Assembly (NCBI RefSeq): GCF_900103585.1
Contig: NZ_FNHV01000008.1
Span: 374,850 to 438,849 of the forward strand
Length of the DNA stretch: 64,000 nucleotides
Direction: 5' to 3'
DNA from: Streptomyces sp. cf386
GTDB taxonomy: Bacteria; Actinomycetota; Actinomycetes; Streptomycetales; Streptomycetaceae
Below, one piece after another: positions 8,411-17,594 of the stretch. Each line of letters begins with the position of its first letter. The first letter of the stretch is position 1. The notes below the pieces were generated by a model that saw only the letters and a program-made list of their open reading frames with translations, did no database searches and had not been told where the DNA came from. A program made the translations under genes and the position numbers.

Positions 8411-9343
8411 TCAGAACCGCCCGTCCTGGCACCGGGCCACCCAGTCCGCCGCCGACACGAACGCCTCGTCCGACGTCCCGAGGCGCGGCGGCTGCACATC
8501 CCCCGGCTTCATGTCCGCGCGCGGATACGAGCCCAGGAACCGCACCTCCAGGCAGATCCGCTTCAGCCCCATCATCGCCTCGGCCACCCGGCGGTCGGAG
8601 ATGTGCCCCTCGGCGTCGATGCAGAAGCAGTAGTTGCCGATGCCGGCGCCGGTCGGACGGGACTGCAGCAGCATCAGGTTGATGCCGCGGGTGGCGAACT
8701 CGCCCAGGAGGTCGCGCAGGCCGCCGGGATGGTCGTCGCGCTGCCACAGCACGATGGACGTCTTGTCCGCGCCGGACGGTGCCGCGGGCCGCGCGGGCCG
8801 GCCCACCAGTACGAAGCGTGTCTGGGCGTTCTCCGCGTCGTGGATCCCGGTCTCCAGGGCCTCAAGCCCGTACAGCGCGGCGGCGAACTCGCCGGCGAAG
8901 GCCGCGTCGTACTGGCCCTCCTGGACCAGGCGGGCGGCGTCCGCGTTCGAGGCGGCCGACTCCCAGTGGGCGTCGGGGAGGTTGGCCCTGAGCCAGTTGC
9001 GCACCTGCGGCTGGGCGGCCGGGTGGGCGGAGACCGTCTTGATGTCCGACAGCTTCGTGCCCGGCCTGACCAGCAGCGCGAAGGTGATCGACAGCAGCAC
9101 CTCGCGGTAGATCATCAACGGCGCGCCCGCGACCAGCTCGTCGAGCGTGGTCGTGATACCGCCCTCGACGGAGTTCTCGATCGGTACGAACGCGGCCTCG
9201 GCCTCGCCGACGCGGACCGCGTCGAGCGCGGACTGCACGGACACGTAGGGGATCAGCTCCCGGGTCGCGGCCTCGGGAAGCGTGCGCAGGGCGGCCTCGG
9301 TGAAGGTGCCCTCGGGGCCGAGATAGGCATAGCTCGCTGGCAT
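8411..9343 (-). CDS. pheA: prephenate dehydratase
   Basis: Converts prephenate to phenylpyruvate in phenylalanine synthesis. 310 residues. The PDT domain begins 'YAYLGPEGTFTEAAL' and continues with 'AFVPIENSVEGGITTTLDEL' near residue 53. The C-terminal ACT domain has 'NLMLLQSRPTGAGIGNYCF', the Phe-binding 'ESRP'-type motif with Q in place of E. There is no chorismate mutase domain, as usual in actinobacteria. ATG 9343 starts exactly at the family N-terminus. Feedback inhibition by Phe through the ACT domain is expected from the family. Confidence 0.95.
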   Translation of the reverse strand: MPASYAYLGPEGTFTEAALRTLPEAATRELIPYVSVQSALDAVRVGEAEAAFVPIENSVEGGITTTLDELVAGAPLMIYREVLLSITFALLVRPGTKLSDIKTVSAHPAAQPQVRNWLRANLPDAHWESAASNADAARLVQEGQYDAAFAGEFAAALYGLEALETGIHDAENAQTRFVLVGRPARPAAPSGADKTSIVLWQRDDHPGGLRDLLGEFATRGINLMLLQSRPTGAGIGNYCFCIDAEGHISDRRVAEAMMGLKRICLEVRFLGSYPRADMKPGDVQPPRLGTSDEAFVSAADWVARCQDGRF

Positions 9344-9430
9344 GACCTCACCCTAATGGGCCTTGTGAAATGCGGTGGACACATCTCACCGGGCGGCCCC
9401 TCAAGGGGTACCCAGGCCCAGGCCCCGGCG

Positions 9431-10747
9431 TCACCCCTCCAGCAACCCCTGCCCCACGTACTCCCCCTCCGTCGCCCCGCCCGGCACCGCGAACAGGCCG
9501 CTCGCCTCGTGGCGGATGTACTTCGACAGGGCGTCGCCCCGGTCGAGCTTGCGCTGGACGGTGACGAAGCCGCGCAGTGGGTCGGCCTGCCAGCAGATGA
9601 AGAGCAGGCCCGCGTCGGGCACCCCGTCGGCGTCGATGCCGTCGTGGTAAGAGAAGGGGCGCCGCAGCATCGCCGCGCCGCCGTTCTGGTCGGGTCGGGT
9701 GATGCGTGAGTGGGCGTTGAGGGGGACGATCAGGTTCCCCGCCCTGTCGACCTTCTCCAGGTCCATCTCGGCCGTCTCGGCGCCCCCGGACAGCGGTGCC
9801 CCGTCGGACTTGCGGCGTCCGATGACGTCCTCCTGCTCCTTGACCGAGAGCTGCTCCCAGTCGTCGAGGAGCATGCGGATGCGGCGTACGACGGCGTAGG
9901 AGCCGTTCGCCATCCAGGCCGGGTCCTTCGAGCCGGACTCGGGCACGAAGATGCGCTGGTCGAAGTCGGCTTCCGTCGGCTTCGGATTGCGCGTGCCGTC
10001 CATCTGGCCCATCAGGTTGCGCGCGGTCATCGGGTGCGCGGTGGCACCCGGCGACCGGTTGAAGCCGTTCATCTGCCAGCGGACCTTGGCCGCCTGGCCC
10101 GCGTCCTTCTGGATCGCGCGCAGGGCGTGGAAGGCGACCAGGGCGTCGTCGGCGCCGATCTGGACCCACAGGTCGCCGTTGCTGCGCGCCTTGTCGAGCT
10201 GGTCGGAGGAGAAGTCGGGCAGCGGGTCCAGGGCGATCGGGCGCTGCTTCTCCAGGCCGGTCCGGGTGAAGAAACTGAACCCGAAGCCGAAGGTGATCGT
10301 CAGCGACGACGGCCCCGCGTCCCGGGCGACATCCGTGTCGTCCTGCTGTGCCGCCTCGCCCGCCATCAGCCGCCGGGCCGTCTCCGACCAGCGGCGCAGC
10401 AACGCTGCCGCCTCCTTGCGGCCCGCGCCTGCCGCCAGGTCGAAGGCGACGACGTGGCCGCGCGCCTGGAGTCCCTGGAGGATGCCGGGCTGATGTTTCC
10501 CGTGAAACATCACCTGATCGGCGCCCAGTGAGGTGAGCGGCGTGGCCTCGGCGGGCCGGGCGGCGTATCCCACGGCCCCGCCGGCCGCCCCGAGCACCAG
10601 CCCGGTGGCGCCGGCGGTGCCGAGCAGCCGTCGCCGCGAGATGCCCTCCTTCAGGGAGGCGCTTTCGGAAACGTCGCCACTAAGTGCCGTCTCGCCGGTG
10701 AGCGGCGTCTCAGGAGTGCGGGCCTCCGGGATGGACTGGTCAGCCAT
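9431..10747 (-). CDS. dtpA: Tat-exported DyP-type haem peroxidase
   Basis: A 438-residue dye-decolourising peroxidase. The Tat signal 'SRRRLLGTAGATGLVLGAAG' (residues about 37-56) sends the folded haem enzyme outside. The DyP signature GXXDG is present in 'LMGQMDGTRNPKP', giving the distal Asp, and 'PFSYHDGIDADG' near the C-terminus is in the expected proximal-His region. ATG 10747 is chosen because it places the RR motif correctly. It lies 8 bp behind the CopC-CopD gene, in the same copper cluster that in S. lividans serves copper delivery to the radical oxidase GlxA; that assignment is by synteny from memory. Confidence 0.92.
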   Translation of the reverse strand: MADQSIPEARTPETPLTGETALSGDVSESASLKEGISRRRLLGTAGATGLVLGAAGGAVGYAARPAEATPLTSLGADQVMFHGKHQPGILQGLQARGHVVAFDLAAGAGRKEAAALLRRWSETARRLMAGEAAQQDDTDVARDAGPSSLTITFGFGFSFFTRTGLEKQRPIALDPLPDFSSDQLDKARSNGDLWVQIGADDALVAFHALRAIQKDAGQAAKVRWQMNGFNRSPGATAHPMTARNLMGQMDGTRNPKPTEADFDQRIFVPESGSKDPAWMANGSYAVVRRIRMLLDDWEQLSVKEQEDVIGRRKSDGAPLSGGAETAEMDLEKVDRAGNLIVPLNAHSRITRPDQNGGAAMLRRPFSYHDGIDADGVPDAGLLFICWQADPLRGFVTVQRKLDRGDALSKYIRHEASGLFAVPGGATEGEYVGQGLLEG

Positions 10748-10755
10748 GGTGAGGT

Positions 10756-12834
10756 TCAGCCGATCTGCGCGTTCTTGGAGACGGTGGCCTGGTCGATGTC
10801 GGAGGTCCGCACGGTCACGGAGATCTTCCACTCGCCTGCCATGGGGATCTGCACTCCGCTCGCCGACCAGTGTCCGGTGGAGATGTGGTCGGGGACGACG
10901 GGCAGCGGCCCGATGTCCTGGGACTCAAGGGTGAAGGCGATCTTCACCTCGGGGATGTCGAAGGCACGCCCGTTGGGCCGCTGCACGTAGACGTGCATTT
11001 CGTTGCCGCCCACGCGCGCGGGATCGAGGTCGACCCGTACGACGCCCTTGCCGTCCTCGCCGCCGGTGTCGAAGGACATGTCCAGGGTCAGCGCCCCGGA
11101 CGACGACGTGTCGGTGGAGGCGGACGACGTGGCCGCCTTGGCCTCTTCCTCCGTACGCCCCGGTTCGGTCGACGTCAGCATGGTGGTGACGGCGAGCAGG
11201 ACGACGGCGACGCCTGCCTCGGCGAGCACGGAGCGGCGCAGCCCGAACCGGTTCGGGTCGGCGTCCCGCTGCCGCTTCTGCCGTGCCGTGTCGATCGCGT
11301 CCCGTTGCCGGGCGAGCTGGGCGGCGCGCTTGGAGTCACCCTTCTCGGATGCGGCGGCGGAGACGCTCTTCTTGCCGGAGGTCGAGGTGGAGGCGGATGC
11401 GGAGGTGGATGCGGAAGTACCGGCCTTGGCAGTGGCGTGCTCCTTCTCGCCGTCGACCGCTTCGCCCTCGACGGCCTCTTCCTCAACGACCTCACCCTCG
11501 ACGGCCTCGCCCTCGACCGCCTTGCTGTCGGCCGACTCCCCCTCGACGGCTTCCGTCGCCTTCCGGGCCTTCCCCGCGACCGTGTCCGCCAGCCGCCCCG
11601 TCCACCGCCGCGAGATCCACGCGATCCCGACGAGCAGCACGACGAGCCCGATCTTGACCAGCAGCAACTGCCCGTACCGCGTGCCGGTGAACGCCGACCA
11701 CGACCCGAGCTGTCGCCATGACTGGTAGATCCCGGTCGCGACCAGCGCCAGCACGCTGCCGAAGGCCACGCGTGAGAACCGTCGTACGGCGGACGCCTCG
11801 ACGGGTGTGTCCGTGGGCGCCCAGTACAGCGCCACGAGCAGTGCGGTGAGCCCGCCGAGCCAGCCTGCGACGGCCATCAGGTGGACGATGTCGACGGGCA
11901 TGGCGATCCCGGCCTGGAGCCCGGTCGAGGCGTGTTCGGACATCGCCCAGCTCGCCGCGAGCCCTGCCGCCACGACGGTTCCGCCGACGGCGAGCCCGAA
12001 GGTGAGGTCCCGCTTCTCCTCGTCCTCCCGCTTCTCGTACGCGCCGAACAGCACCGCGATGAACAGTGCGGCCGCGGCGAGCAGCAGCAGCCGGGACACC
12101 AGGGCCGCGCCGGTCTTGGTCTGGAGCACCTGCCCGAGCAGGTCCAGGTCGAAGATGTCGCCGACCTTGCCGGTGCTGGTGTACGAGCCGCGCAGGAGCA
12201 GCAGGCCGAGGGTGGCGGCGGTCAGGGCCAGCCAGCCGGAGACGACGAGCCGCTGCAGCGCCCGTACGCCTGTTCCGCGCTGCCAGCAGGCGAGCACGAA
12301 GGCCGCGCCGCCGACCATGACGATGAAGCCGGCGTACGAGACGTACCGCCCGAACCCGTAGAGCCAGCCGACGACTCCGCCGCCCGCCTCCGGCCCGGAG
12401 ACCGAGACGCTGGTCTGCGAGGGGGCGCCGATGGAGAAGGTGTAGGCGCCGGCGACGGGATGGCTGTCCTCGGACACCACCTGGTAGGTGACGGTGTAGG
12501 TGCCGTCGGGCAGGCCGCTGTGGAGTTTCACGGCGTATGTCGTGCCGTTGAGGTTGGCCGGGTCGCCCTGGTCGATGCGTTTGCCCTTGGGGTCGAGCAC
12601 ACGCAGGGAGTCGTCGGACAGGGCGACCTTCTCGGAGAAGGTCAGGGAGACCTGCGTCGGCGCCTTGTCCACCACCGCCCCCTGCTGGGGGGCGCTGCCG
12701 GTCACCGCTGCGTGTGCGGAGACCGGCCCGGCACCGGCGAGGAGCAGGCCGGTGGCGGCCAGGAGCAGCAGCACCAGGGTCCGGACTCGCGACGGCATCC
12801 GGGGCCGGACGCGGGGGGCGATGGTCTGGGTCAA
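10756..12834 (-). CDS. CopC-CopD fusion, copper-resistance/uptake membrane protein
   Basis: 692 residues. A signal peptide ends at 'GPVSAHAAVTGSAPQQG', so the mature CopC domain begins with a His able to form a copper brace. The CopD part has about eight membrane spans (residues ~160-400). Then come a low-complexity linker with repeated 'AVEGE' units (~410-455) and a Ser/Thr-rich stretch, one more membrane span near 530, and a C-terminal extracellular FixH/YtkA-like domain to 692. TTG 12834 has a good GGGAGAG site; ATG 12798 (MPSRVRTLV) is the alternative and would shorten the signal peptide by 12 residues. It lies between ecuC-like and dtpA. Confidence 0.88.
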   Translation of the reverse strand: MTQTIAPRVRPRMPSRVRTLVLLLLAATGLLLAGAGPVSAHAAVTGSAPQQGAVVDKAPTQVSLTFSEKVALSDDSLRVLDPKGKRIDQGDPANLNGTTYAVKLHSGLPDGTYTVTYQVVSEDSHPVAGAYTFSIGAPSQTSVSVSGPEAGGGVVGWLYGFGRYVSYAGFIVMVGGAAFVLACWQRGTGVRALQRLVVSGWLALTAATLGLLLLRGSYTSTGKVGDIFDLDLLGQVLQTKTGAALVSRLLLLAAAALFIAVLFGAYEKREDEEKRDLTFGLAVGGTVVAAGLAASWAMSEHASTGLQAGIAMPVDIVHLMAVAGWLGGLTALLVALYWAPTDTPVEASAVRRFSRVAFGSVLALVATGIYQSWRQLGSWSAFTGTRYGQLLLVKIGLVVLLVGIAWISRRWTGRLADTVAGKARKATEAVEGESADSKAVEGEAVEGEVVEEEAVEGEAVDGEKEHATAKAGTSASTSASASTSTSGKKSVSAAASEKGDSKRAAQLARQRDAIDTARQKRQRDADPNRFGLRRSVLAEAGVAVVLLAVTTMLTSTEPGRTEEEAKAATSSASTDTSSSGALTLDMSFDTGGEDGKGVVRVDLDPARVGGNEMHVYVQRPNGRAFDIPEVKIAFTLESQDIGPLPVVPDHISTGHWSASGVQIPMAGEWKISVTVRTSDIDQATVSKNAQIG

Positions 12835-12847
12835 GGCGATCTCTCCC

Positions 12848-13294
12848 TCAGTGTCCGGTCTTCGGGTTGTACGTCGGGGACTTCACCGGCATCTCGACGG
12901 TGACCGTGCCGGACTCGGCGAAGTGGAGCTTCACGGTCACCTTCTCGCCCTGCTCGGGCTTGCGCTTCAGCTTCTCGAACATCAGATGGCTGCCGCCGCT
13001 CTTGAACACGAGTTGACCGTGTGCGGGGACGTCGACGTCCTTGACCTCCTGCATCGACGATCCGACGGTCTCGTGGGCGGTCACCTCGCCGACGTCGCTG
13101 GTGACGGAGGTCAACTTGTCCTTCGTTCCGCCCTTGTTGGTGACGGTCAGGAAGCCGGCCGCCATGGAGTCGGAGACCGGCTGCGGGATGTAGGCGCCGC
13201 TGACGGACAGTTCGGCCTTGGAGTCCTCGGAACCGCAGCCTGCGAGGACCAGCGCTCCGGTCAGTACCGCGGCGGGCGCGACGAGACGCCTCAC
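12848..13294 (-). CDS. PCuAC-family copper chaperone lipoprotein (ECuC-like)
   Basis: 148 residues. A lipobox 'LAGC' with Cys20 anchors it outside the cell. The copper ligands of the PCuAC motif are visible: His74, Met81, His103 and Met105, with the expected 21-residue gap between Met81 and His103. The family binds Cu(I)/Cu(II) in the extracytoplasmic space and passes it to Sco proteins. GTG 13294 overlaps the sco stop codon (GTGA 13291-13294), so the two are translationally coupled, matching their partnership. Confidence 0.92.
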   Translation of the reverse strand: MRRLVAPAAVLTGALVLAGCGSEDSKAELSVSGAYIPQPVSDSMAAGFLTVTNKGGTKDKLTSVTSDVGEVTAHETVGSSMQEVKDVDVPAHGQLVFKSGGSHLMFEKLKRKPEQGEKVTVKLHFAESGTVTVEMPVKSPTYNPKTGH

Positions 13295-13944
13295 GGCTTG
13301 GCTCCCTTGATGAGCTTGGGGAGGTCCTTGGTGTACTCGTCGACGGTGGCGTCCTCGGTGTAGAGGACGTATCCGGCGTCGGTCTTCGGTGAGAAGGCGA
13401 CGACCTGGGTGCCGTGGGTGGAGACCATCTTGCCGTTCTTGTCCTTGTGCGGCGGCTCGATGGAGATGCCGAGGGTGCGCGCGCCGGCCTGGATCGTGTC
13501 GAAGCTGCCGGTCAGGCCGACGACCTGCGGGTCGATGCCCTTGAGCCACTTGCCGAGCGCGGACGCGGTGTCGCGCTCCGGGTCGGTGGTGACGAACACG
13601 ATGCGCAGCTCGTCCTGTTCGGCCTTGGGCAGCTGCTTCTTGGCGACGGCGAGGTTGTTCATCGTCAGCGGGCAGACGTCGGGGCAGTTGGTGTAGCCGA
13701 AGTAGATCAGCGTCGGCTTGCCCTGGGTCTCCTTGCGGAGGTCGTACTTCTTGCCGTTCGTGTCGGTGAGGACCAGGTCCGGCTTCTCGAACGGCTTGTC
13801 GAGGACGATGGCGGCCTTGTCAGAGCCGGCCTCCTCGGAGACCACGGTGACGGGTGCGGCGCTGTCGTCACCGCTGCCGCAGGCGGAGAGGGTCAGGGTG
13901 GCGGCGGCGAGCAGGGCTGCCGCGGCGAGTGGTGTCTTACGCAT
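13291..13944 (-). CDS. sco: Sco1/SenC copper-binding thioredoxin-fold lipoprotein
   Basis: 217 residues. A lipoprotein signal with Cys22 ('LSAC') precedes the thioredoxin-like domain. The copper site is complete: Cys87 and Cys91 in 'TNCPDVCPLT' and His177 in 'STHGTQVV'. Sco proteins metallate the CuA centre of cytochrome oxidase; in S. lividans the homologue also matters for GlxA-dependent development (family knowledge). It lies directly behind the ycnI-like gene and overlaps ecuC-like. Confidence 0.94.
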   Translation of the reverse strand: MRKTPLAAAALLAAATLTLSACGSGDDSAAPVTVVSEEAGSDKAAIVLDKPFEKPDLVLTDTNGKKYDLRKETQGKPTLIYFGYTNCPDVCPLTMNNLAVAKKQLPKAEQDELRIVFVTTDPERDTASALGKWLKGIDPQVVGLTGSFDTIQAGARTLGISIEPPHKDKNGKMVSTHGTQVVAFSPKTDAGYVLYTEDATVDEYTKDLPKLIKGAKP

Positions 13945-14039
13945 GCTGCTGCAATCTCCCGGGGGACGACCCCCGGCCCCGGCCGGGAGCCAGTGGGCCG
14001 GGACACGGGGGCGTCCCTAGGTGTGGGTGTACGGGTTGG

Positions 14040-14777
14040 TCAGGCGTTGGTGCGCCGACGGCCGGCGAGTACGCCGTAGGCCACGCCGAGCGCGCCGACG
14101 ACGATGCCGACCACGCCCAGGACGCGGGCGGTGGTGTCACTGCTGTCGGCGGGCTCGGCGGCCTCGGTCTTCGCGGCGGCGGCCTCTGCGTCGTCGGAGT
14201 CGGAGGCCTGGTCGGAGGAGGACGCGCCGTGGTGGCCGTCCTCGGCGGCGGACAGTGCGAGGACCGGCGCCGGGTTCTCGGGCTCGTCCTGGCCCTCCTG
14301 TGGGACCTCGATCCAGCGCACGACCTCCTTGTTGGAGTAGGTCTGGATCGCCTTGAAGACGAGTTCGTCGGTGTCCTCGGGCAGGGTGCCGACGGAGACG
14401 GGGAACTTCTGGAAGAAGCCGGGCTGGATGCCCTTGCCGTCGGCGGTCCAGGTGACCTTGGTGACGGCCTCCGTGATCTTCTTGCCGTGCATCTCCAGCG
14501 GCTTGTCGAGCGTGGACTTGGTGACCTTGGCCGTCCAGCCGGGAACGGCTTCCGGCATCACGGAGGCCAGCGGGTGGTCGGTCGGGAAGTTCACTTCGAG
14601 CTTGGTGGTCGAGGCGTCGTCGCGCTCGTTGGGCACCTTGAAGTCGACGACCGCATAGCCGCCCTTGGCCGCGGTGCCCTCGGGCTGCACGCTGACGTGG
14701 GCGAAGGCGGGGACGGACAGGGCGAGCACGGCCGTGCCGGTGAGCGCGCCCGTGGCGACGATACGAGAGGCCTTCAT
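14040..14777 (-). CDS. YcnI-like (DUF1775) copper-associated membrane-anchored protein
   Basis: 245 residues. A Sec signal peptide ends 'VPAFAHVSVQPEG', leaving an N-terminal His that binds Cu(II) in YcnI. The DUF1775 beta-sandwich occupies residues ~28-175. A polar Ala/Ser/Asp-rich linker and a C-terminal membrane helix ('VVGIVVGALGVAYGVLAG') with basic tail follow. ATG 14777 is used rather than 14786 because it gives the shorter, regular signal peptide. It is the first gene of the copper cluster on this strand apart from the membrane protein at 14971. Confidence 0.9.
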   Translation of the reverse strand: MKASRIVATGALTGTAVLALSVPAFAHVSVQPEGTAAKGGYAVVDFKVPNERDDASTTKLEVNFPTDHPLASVMPEAVPGWTAKVTKSTLDKPLEMHGKKITEAVTKVTWTADGKGIQPGFFQKFPVSVGTLPEDTDELVFKAIQTYSNKEVVRWIEVPQEGQDEPENPAPVLALSAAEDGHHGASSSDQASDSDDAEAAAAKTEAAEPADSSDTTARVLGVVGIVVGALGVAYGVLAGRRRTNA

Positions 14778-14970
14778 GCTGAGCACTCCACTGTGAATGA
14801 GGTTCGGATTCCGGTGGTGAAGAGGAGTACGCGGGCGCAGGGGTGCCCGATCAGGCCCACCGCGAGGGAAGGTTGGCCGATCGGAAACCGGGTACGCGCG
14901 CGTGCCGCACGACGGCGGCCCCTCAGCCCACTTCGGTTCGTGTCTGCAGTGGAGTGGCGGTCGCGTCGTG

Positions 14971-15798
14971 TCAGGCGGCGAGGACGAGTGCGTCGCCGGT
15001 CGGCGGGCCGCGCCTGATCACGGAGTGCTGGAGTGCGAGGGTGCGGGGCTCGGGCGGGCCGGAGTGTTCGGCGCACGGGACGCGCGGGCCGGCCTCGGGA
15101 GCGCCGGGCAGCCCGGCACGCAGGGCGCGCACCAGCGCGAGCGCCCCGCGCAGGGATCGTACGAACGCCCCTTCGGTGACCGAGTGCGCCGACAGGGCGG
15201 ACATCTCGGCGATGCGCAGCAGGGCCAGGTCCCCGCGGCGCAGCAGCCACCCCGCGACGAGTGCCGCGAGGAGGTGGGCCAGCACCATGGGCAGGGACGG
15301 CAGGAGTGATGCGGAGGCGTCCGTGGCAGCGGAGATGCCGTCCGCCGCGGGGTGCGAGGTGTGGGTTCCCGTGGCCGGGTGGAGCCGTGCCTCGGTGAGG
15401 AGTTTCTCGGCCTGGGCGGGGCTGATGGCTGCGGCGGCGGTACCGCAGACGAGTCGCGCGGCCTGCTCGACGAGCGCGGCGTCGGAGGTGGCCGCAGTGC
15501 TGGAGACCCCGGTGGCCGCGCCGTGTTGGCCGAGCCCGAACAGGGTGTGCAGGGCGGTCTGGCCGGCCGCGAGCAGTGCCGCGATCCCGGGCAGCGAGCG
15601 CTGTCGCCCCGCGAACGGCACCGTGACCAGGAGTACCCCGAGGAACCCGGCGCCCAGCGTCCACAGCGGGATCGTGGCGCAGGAACCCAGCGCGTGCCCG
15701 ACACCGGCCAGCACGACGCAGACCGCGGCGAACACCGCGGCCCGCAGTATCCGGAGATCTCCTCCGGAGCGCACTGTGCGCGGGTGGGGGGCAGTCAT
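14971..15798 (-). CDS. conserved integral membrane protein upstream of copper cluster
   Basis: A 275-residue protein with about five hydrophobic segments: 'AAVFAAVCVVLAGVGHALGS' near 20, 'LWTLGAGFLGVLLVTVPFAG' near 45, 'PGIAALLAAGQTALHTLFGL' near 70, and 'MVLAHLLAALVAGWLLRRG' near 170. His residues occur within or beside the helices (GHALG, ALHTLF, LAHLL), which would suit metal handling, but no known motif is recognised. It lies on the same strand, 193 bp upstream of the ycnI-like gene, and is probably functionally linked to copper. Function not assigned. Confidence 0.7.
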   Translation of the reverse strand: MTAPHPRTVRSGGDLRILRAAVFAAVCVVLAGVGHALGSCATIPLWTLGAGFLGVLLVTVPFAGRQRSLPGIAALLAAGQTALHTLFGLGQHGAATGVSSTAATSDAALVEQAARLVCGTAAAAISPAQAEKLLTEARLHPATGTHTSHPAADGISAATDASASLLPSLPMVLAHLLAALVAGWLLRRGDLALLRIAEMSALSAHSVTEGAFVRSLRGALALVRALRAGLPGAPEAGPRVPCAEHSGPPEPRTLALQHSVIRRGPPTGDALVLAA

Positions 15799-16057
15799 GG
15801 CGGGCTCATCATCGCACTGGCCTTATGACCGCCATACGGCAGGTCCGCAAGATGAGGTACGAGCGGTTCGGGACGTACGGGGCGATAGGGATCGTACGAC
15901 CGGAAGATCACCCTCTGGTGTGGGCCGACCCTACATACACCGATTCCAACGTGGGCGCATCGACCATATGGGCGGCATCACGTCAAGGATGTGCTTACAC
16001 CCCCGCACTCGCGGCAATACGTAACGGTATGTCGAGCCGCGGCCAGGAGGCTGGAGC

Positions 16058-16504
16058 ATGAGCATCTGGTGGTCACTCCATCTGCGGCGGGAAGCTGCGA
16101 GCGTGCCGCTCGCCCGGCGGTTGCTGATCGGCACCATGGAGACCGCGGGCGTCGACCCGGACGTCTCGTACGACCTCTCCGTCGCCCTCAGCGAGGCCTG
16201 CGCGAACGCCGTGGAGCACGGCGGTGACAGCGCGCCCGACGGTTCCCCCCAGGCGTACCGCGTCACGGCCTATCTGGACGGCGAGAAGTGCCACATCGAA
16301 GTGGCCGACTCGGGCCCCGGCTTCATGGCACCCCTCGCCCCCCGCCCGGCCTCCACGGACGCCGAGAACGGCCGCGGCCTGTGCCTCATCGAGGAACTCG
16401 CCGACCACGTCCAGATCGGCAACAAGCCGGGGTGGGGCGGGGCGGTGGTGAGCTTCGACAAGATCCTGAAGTGGCGGGAGGACGCACCGCTGATGGCGGT
16501 GTAG
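16058..16504 (+). CDS. HATPase_c anti-sigma/regulatory kinase-like protein
   Basis: 148 residues, the size of RsbW/SpoIIAB-type single-domain ATPases. The N-box is 'SVALSEACANAVEHG' near residue 44, G1 'EVADSGPGF', and G2 'ENGRGLCLIEELAD'. It has no sensor domain. Streptomyces carry dozens of these, acting on sigma factors or anti-sigma antagonists together with PP2C/SpoIIE phosphatases such as those at 20192 and 61395. The partner here is unknown. An ATG with GGAGG upstream (16046-16050) fixes the start. Confidence 0.88.
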   Translation: MSIWWSLHLRREAASVPLARRLLIGTMETAGVDPDVSYDLSVALSEACANAVEHGGDSAPDGSPQAYRVTAYLDGEKCHIEVADSGPGFMAPLAPRPASTDAENGRGLCLIEELADHVQIGNKPGWGGAVVSFDKILKWREDAPLMAV

Positions 16505-16644
16505 CGCCGGCCGCGTCGCTGAAGAGAGGCCACCGACCAGGCATCGGGGCCCGGAAGCCACCCACTTCAGCTTCCTCAGCACTCACAGCCTCCGCACAGC
16601 GCCACCCCAAGCTTCTGACGGGTGGCGTCCCTAACTTCCTGGCC

Positions 16645-17583
16645 ATGACGGGAAATCACAAGGACAAGTCGATCACTCGGCGCCGCGCGATCGTGGTGAC
16701 CGGCGGTACGGTCGCGGCGGGCGGGCTCGCCGTCGCCGGCTACCAGGCGGCCTTCGCCGACACCAGCACGACGACGACCGAGGCCGCGGCGACGGCAAGC
16801 ACGACCGCCTCGGAGAGCTCCGGTTGCATGACGCTGATGTCGAGCGTCACCGAAGGCCCCTACTACCTCGACAACGCCCTGGTGAGAAAGGACATCACCG
16901 AGGGCAAGAGCGGTGTCCCGCTCACCCTGCGCCTCACCGTCGTCGACGCCACCGACGGCTGCACCCCGGTCAAGGGCGCCGCCGTGGAAATCTGGCACTG
17001 CGACGCCTGGGGCTACTACTCCGGCTACACCACGGCCAACCCCGGCGGCTCCGCGCCCGCCGAGAGCGAGGACGGCTCGACCGCCAACGACAACACCTAC
17101 CTGCGCGGCTACCAGATCGCCAACGCCAATGGGGTCGTCAAGTTCGAGACGATCTTCCCGGGCTGGTACACCCCGCGCACCTGCCACATCCACCTCAAGG
17201 TGCACACGGGCGGCCAGAAGGAGGACGGCACCTACGAGGGCGGCAAGGTCAACTACACCGGCCAGCTGTTCTTCGCCGACGACATCGCCGAGGAGATCTT
17301 CACGCTGGAGCCCTACTCGAAGCACTCCGGCAGCTACACCACCCTCGACAACGACATGGTGTACGACGGCGGTGGCGCCTCCAGCGGCCTGCTGACCCTG
17401 AAGGCCGTGCACAAGACGGAACCCGCCAAGGGCTACAAGGGCTTCCTCACCATCGGTGTCGACCCCGACGCCGAGAACACCGGCGCGGGTAGCGGCGGCG
17501 GTGGCGGCGAGGGCGGTACGCCCCCGAGCGGCGCCCCCGGCGACGCGCCCAGCGGCACCCCGTCGGCCGCGGCCTCCTCGTAG
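16645..17583 (+). CDS. secreted intradiol ring-cleavage dioxygenase
   Basis: 312 residues. A Tat signal 'SITRRRAIVVTGGTVAAGG' precedes a Ser/Thr/Ala spacer and the dioxygenase core. Non-haem Fe(III) ligands are visible: Tyr in 'EGPYYLDN' and in 'FPGWYTPRTCHIHLKV', with the HxH pair just after. The Gly/Ser/Pro-rich C-terminal tail (~285-312) is probably a flexible cell-surface linker. Family members of this secreted type cleave catechols from lignin or humic material. No clear Shine-Dalgarno precedes ATG 16645, so a leaderless or weakly translated message is possible. Confidence 0.88.
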   Translation: MTGNHKDKSITRRRAIVVTGGTVAAGGLAVAGYQAAFADTSTTTTEAAATASTTASESSGCMTLMSSVTEGPYYLDNALVRKDITEGKSGVPLTLRLTVVDATDGCTPVKGAAVEIWHCDAWGYYSGYTTANPGGSAPAESEDGSTANDNTYLRGYQIANANGVVKFETIFPGWYTPRTCHIHLKVHTGGQKEDGTYEGGKVNYTGQLFFADDIAEEIFTLEPYSKHSGSYTTLDNDMVYDGGGASSGLLTLKAVHKTEPAKGYKGFLTIGVDPDAENTGAGSGGGGGEGGTPPSGAPGDAPSGTPSAAASS

Positions 17584-17594
17584 GGGGTACGACC

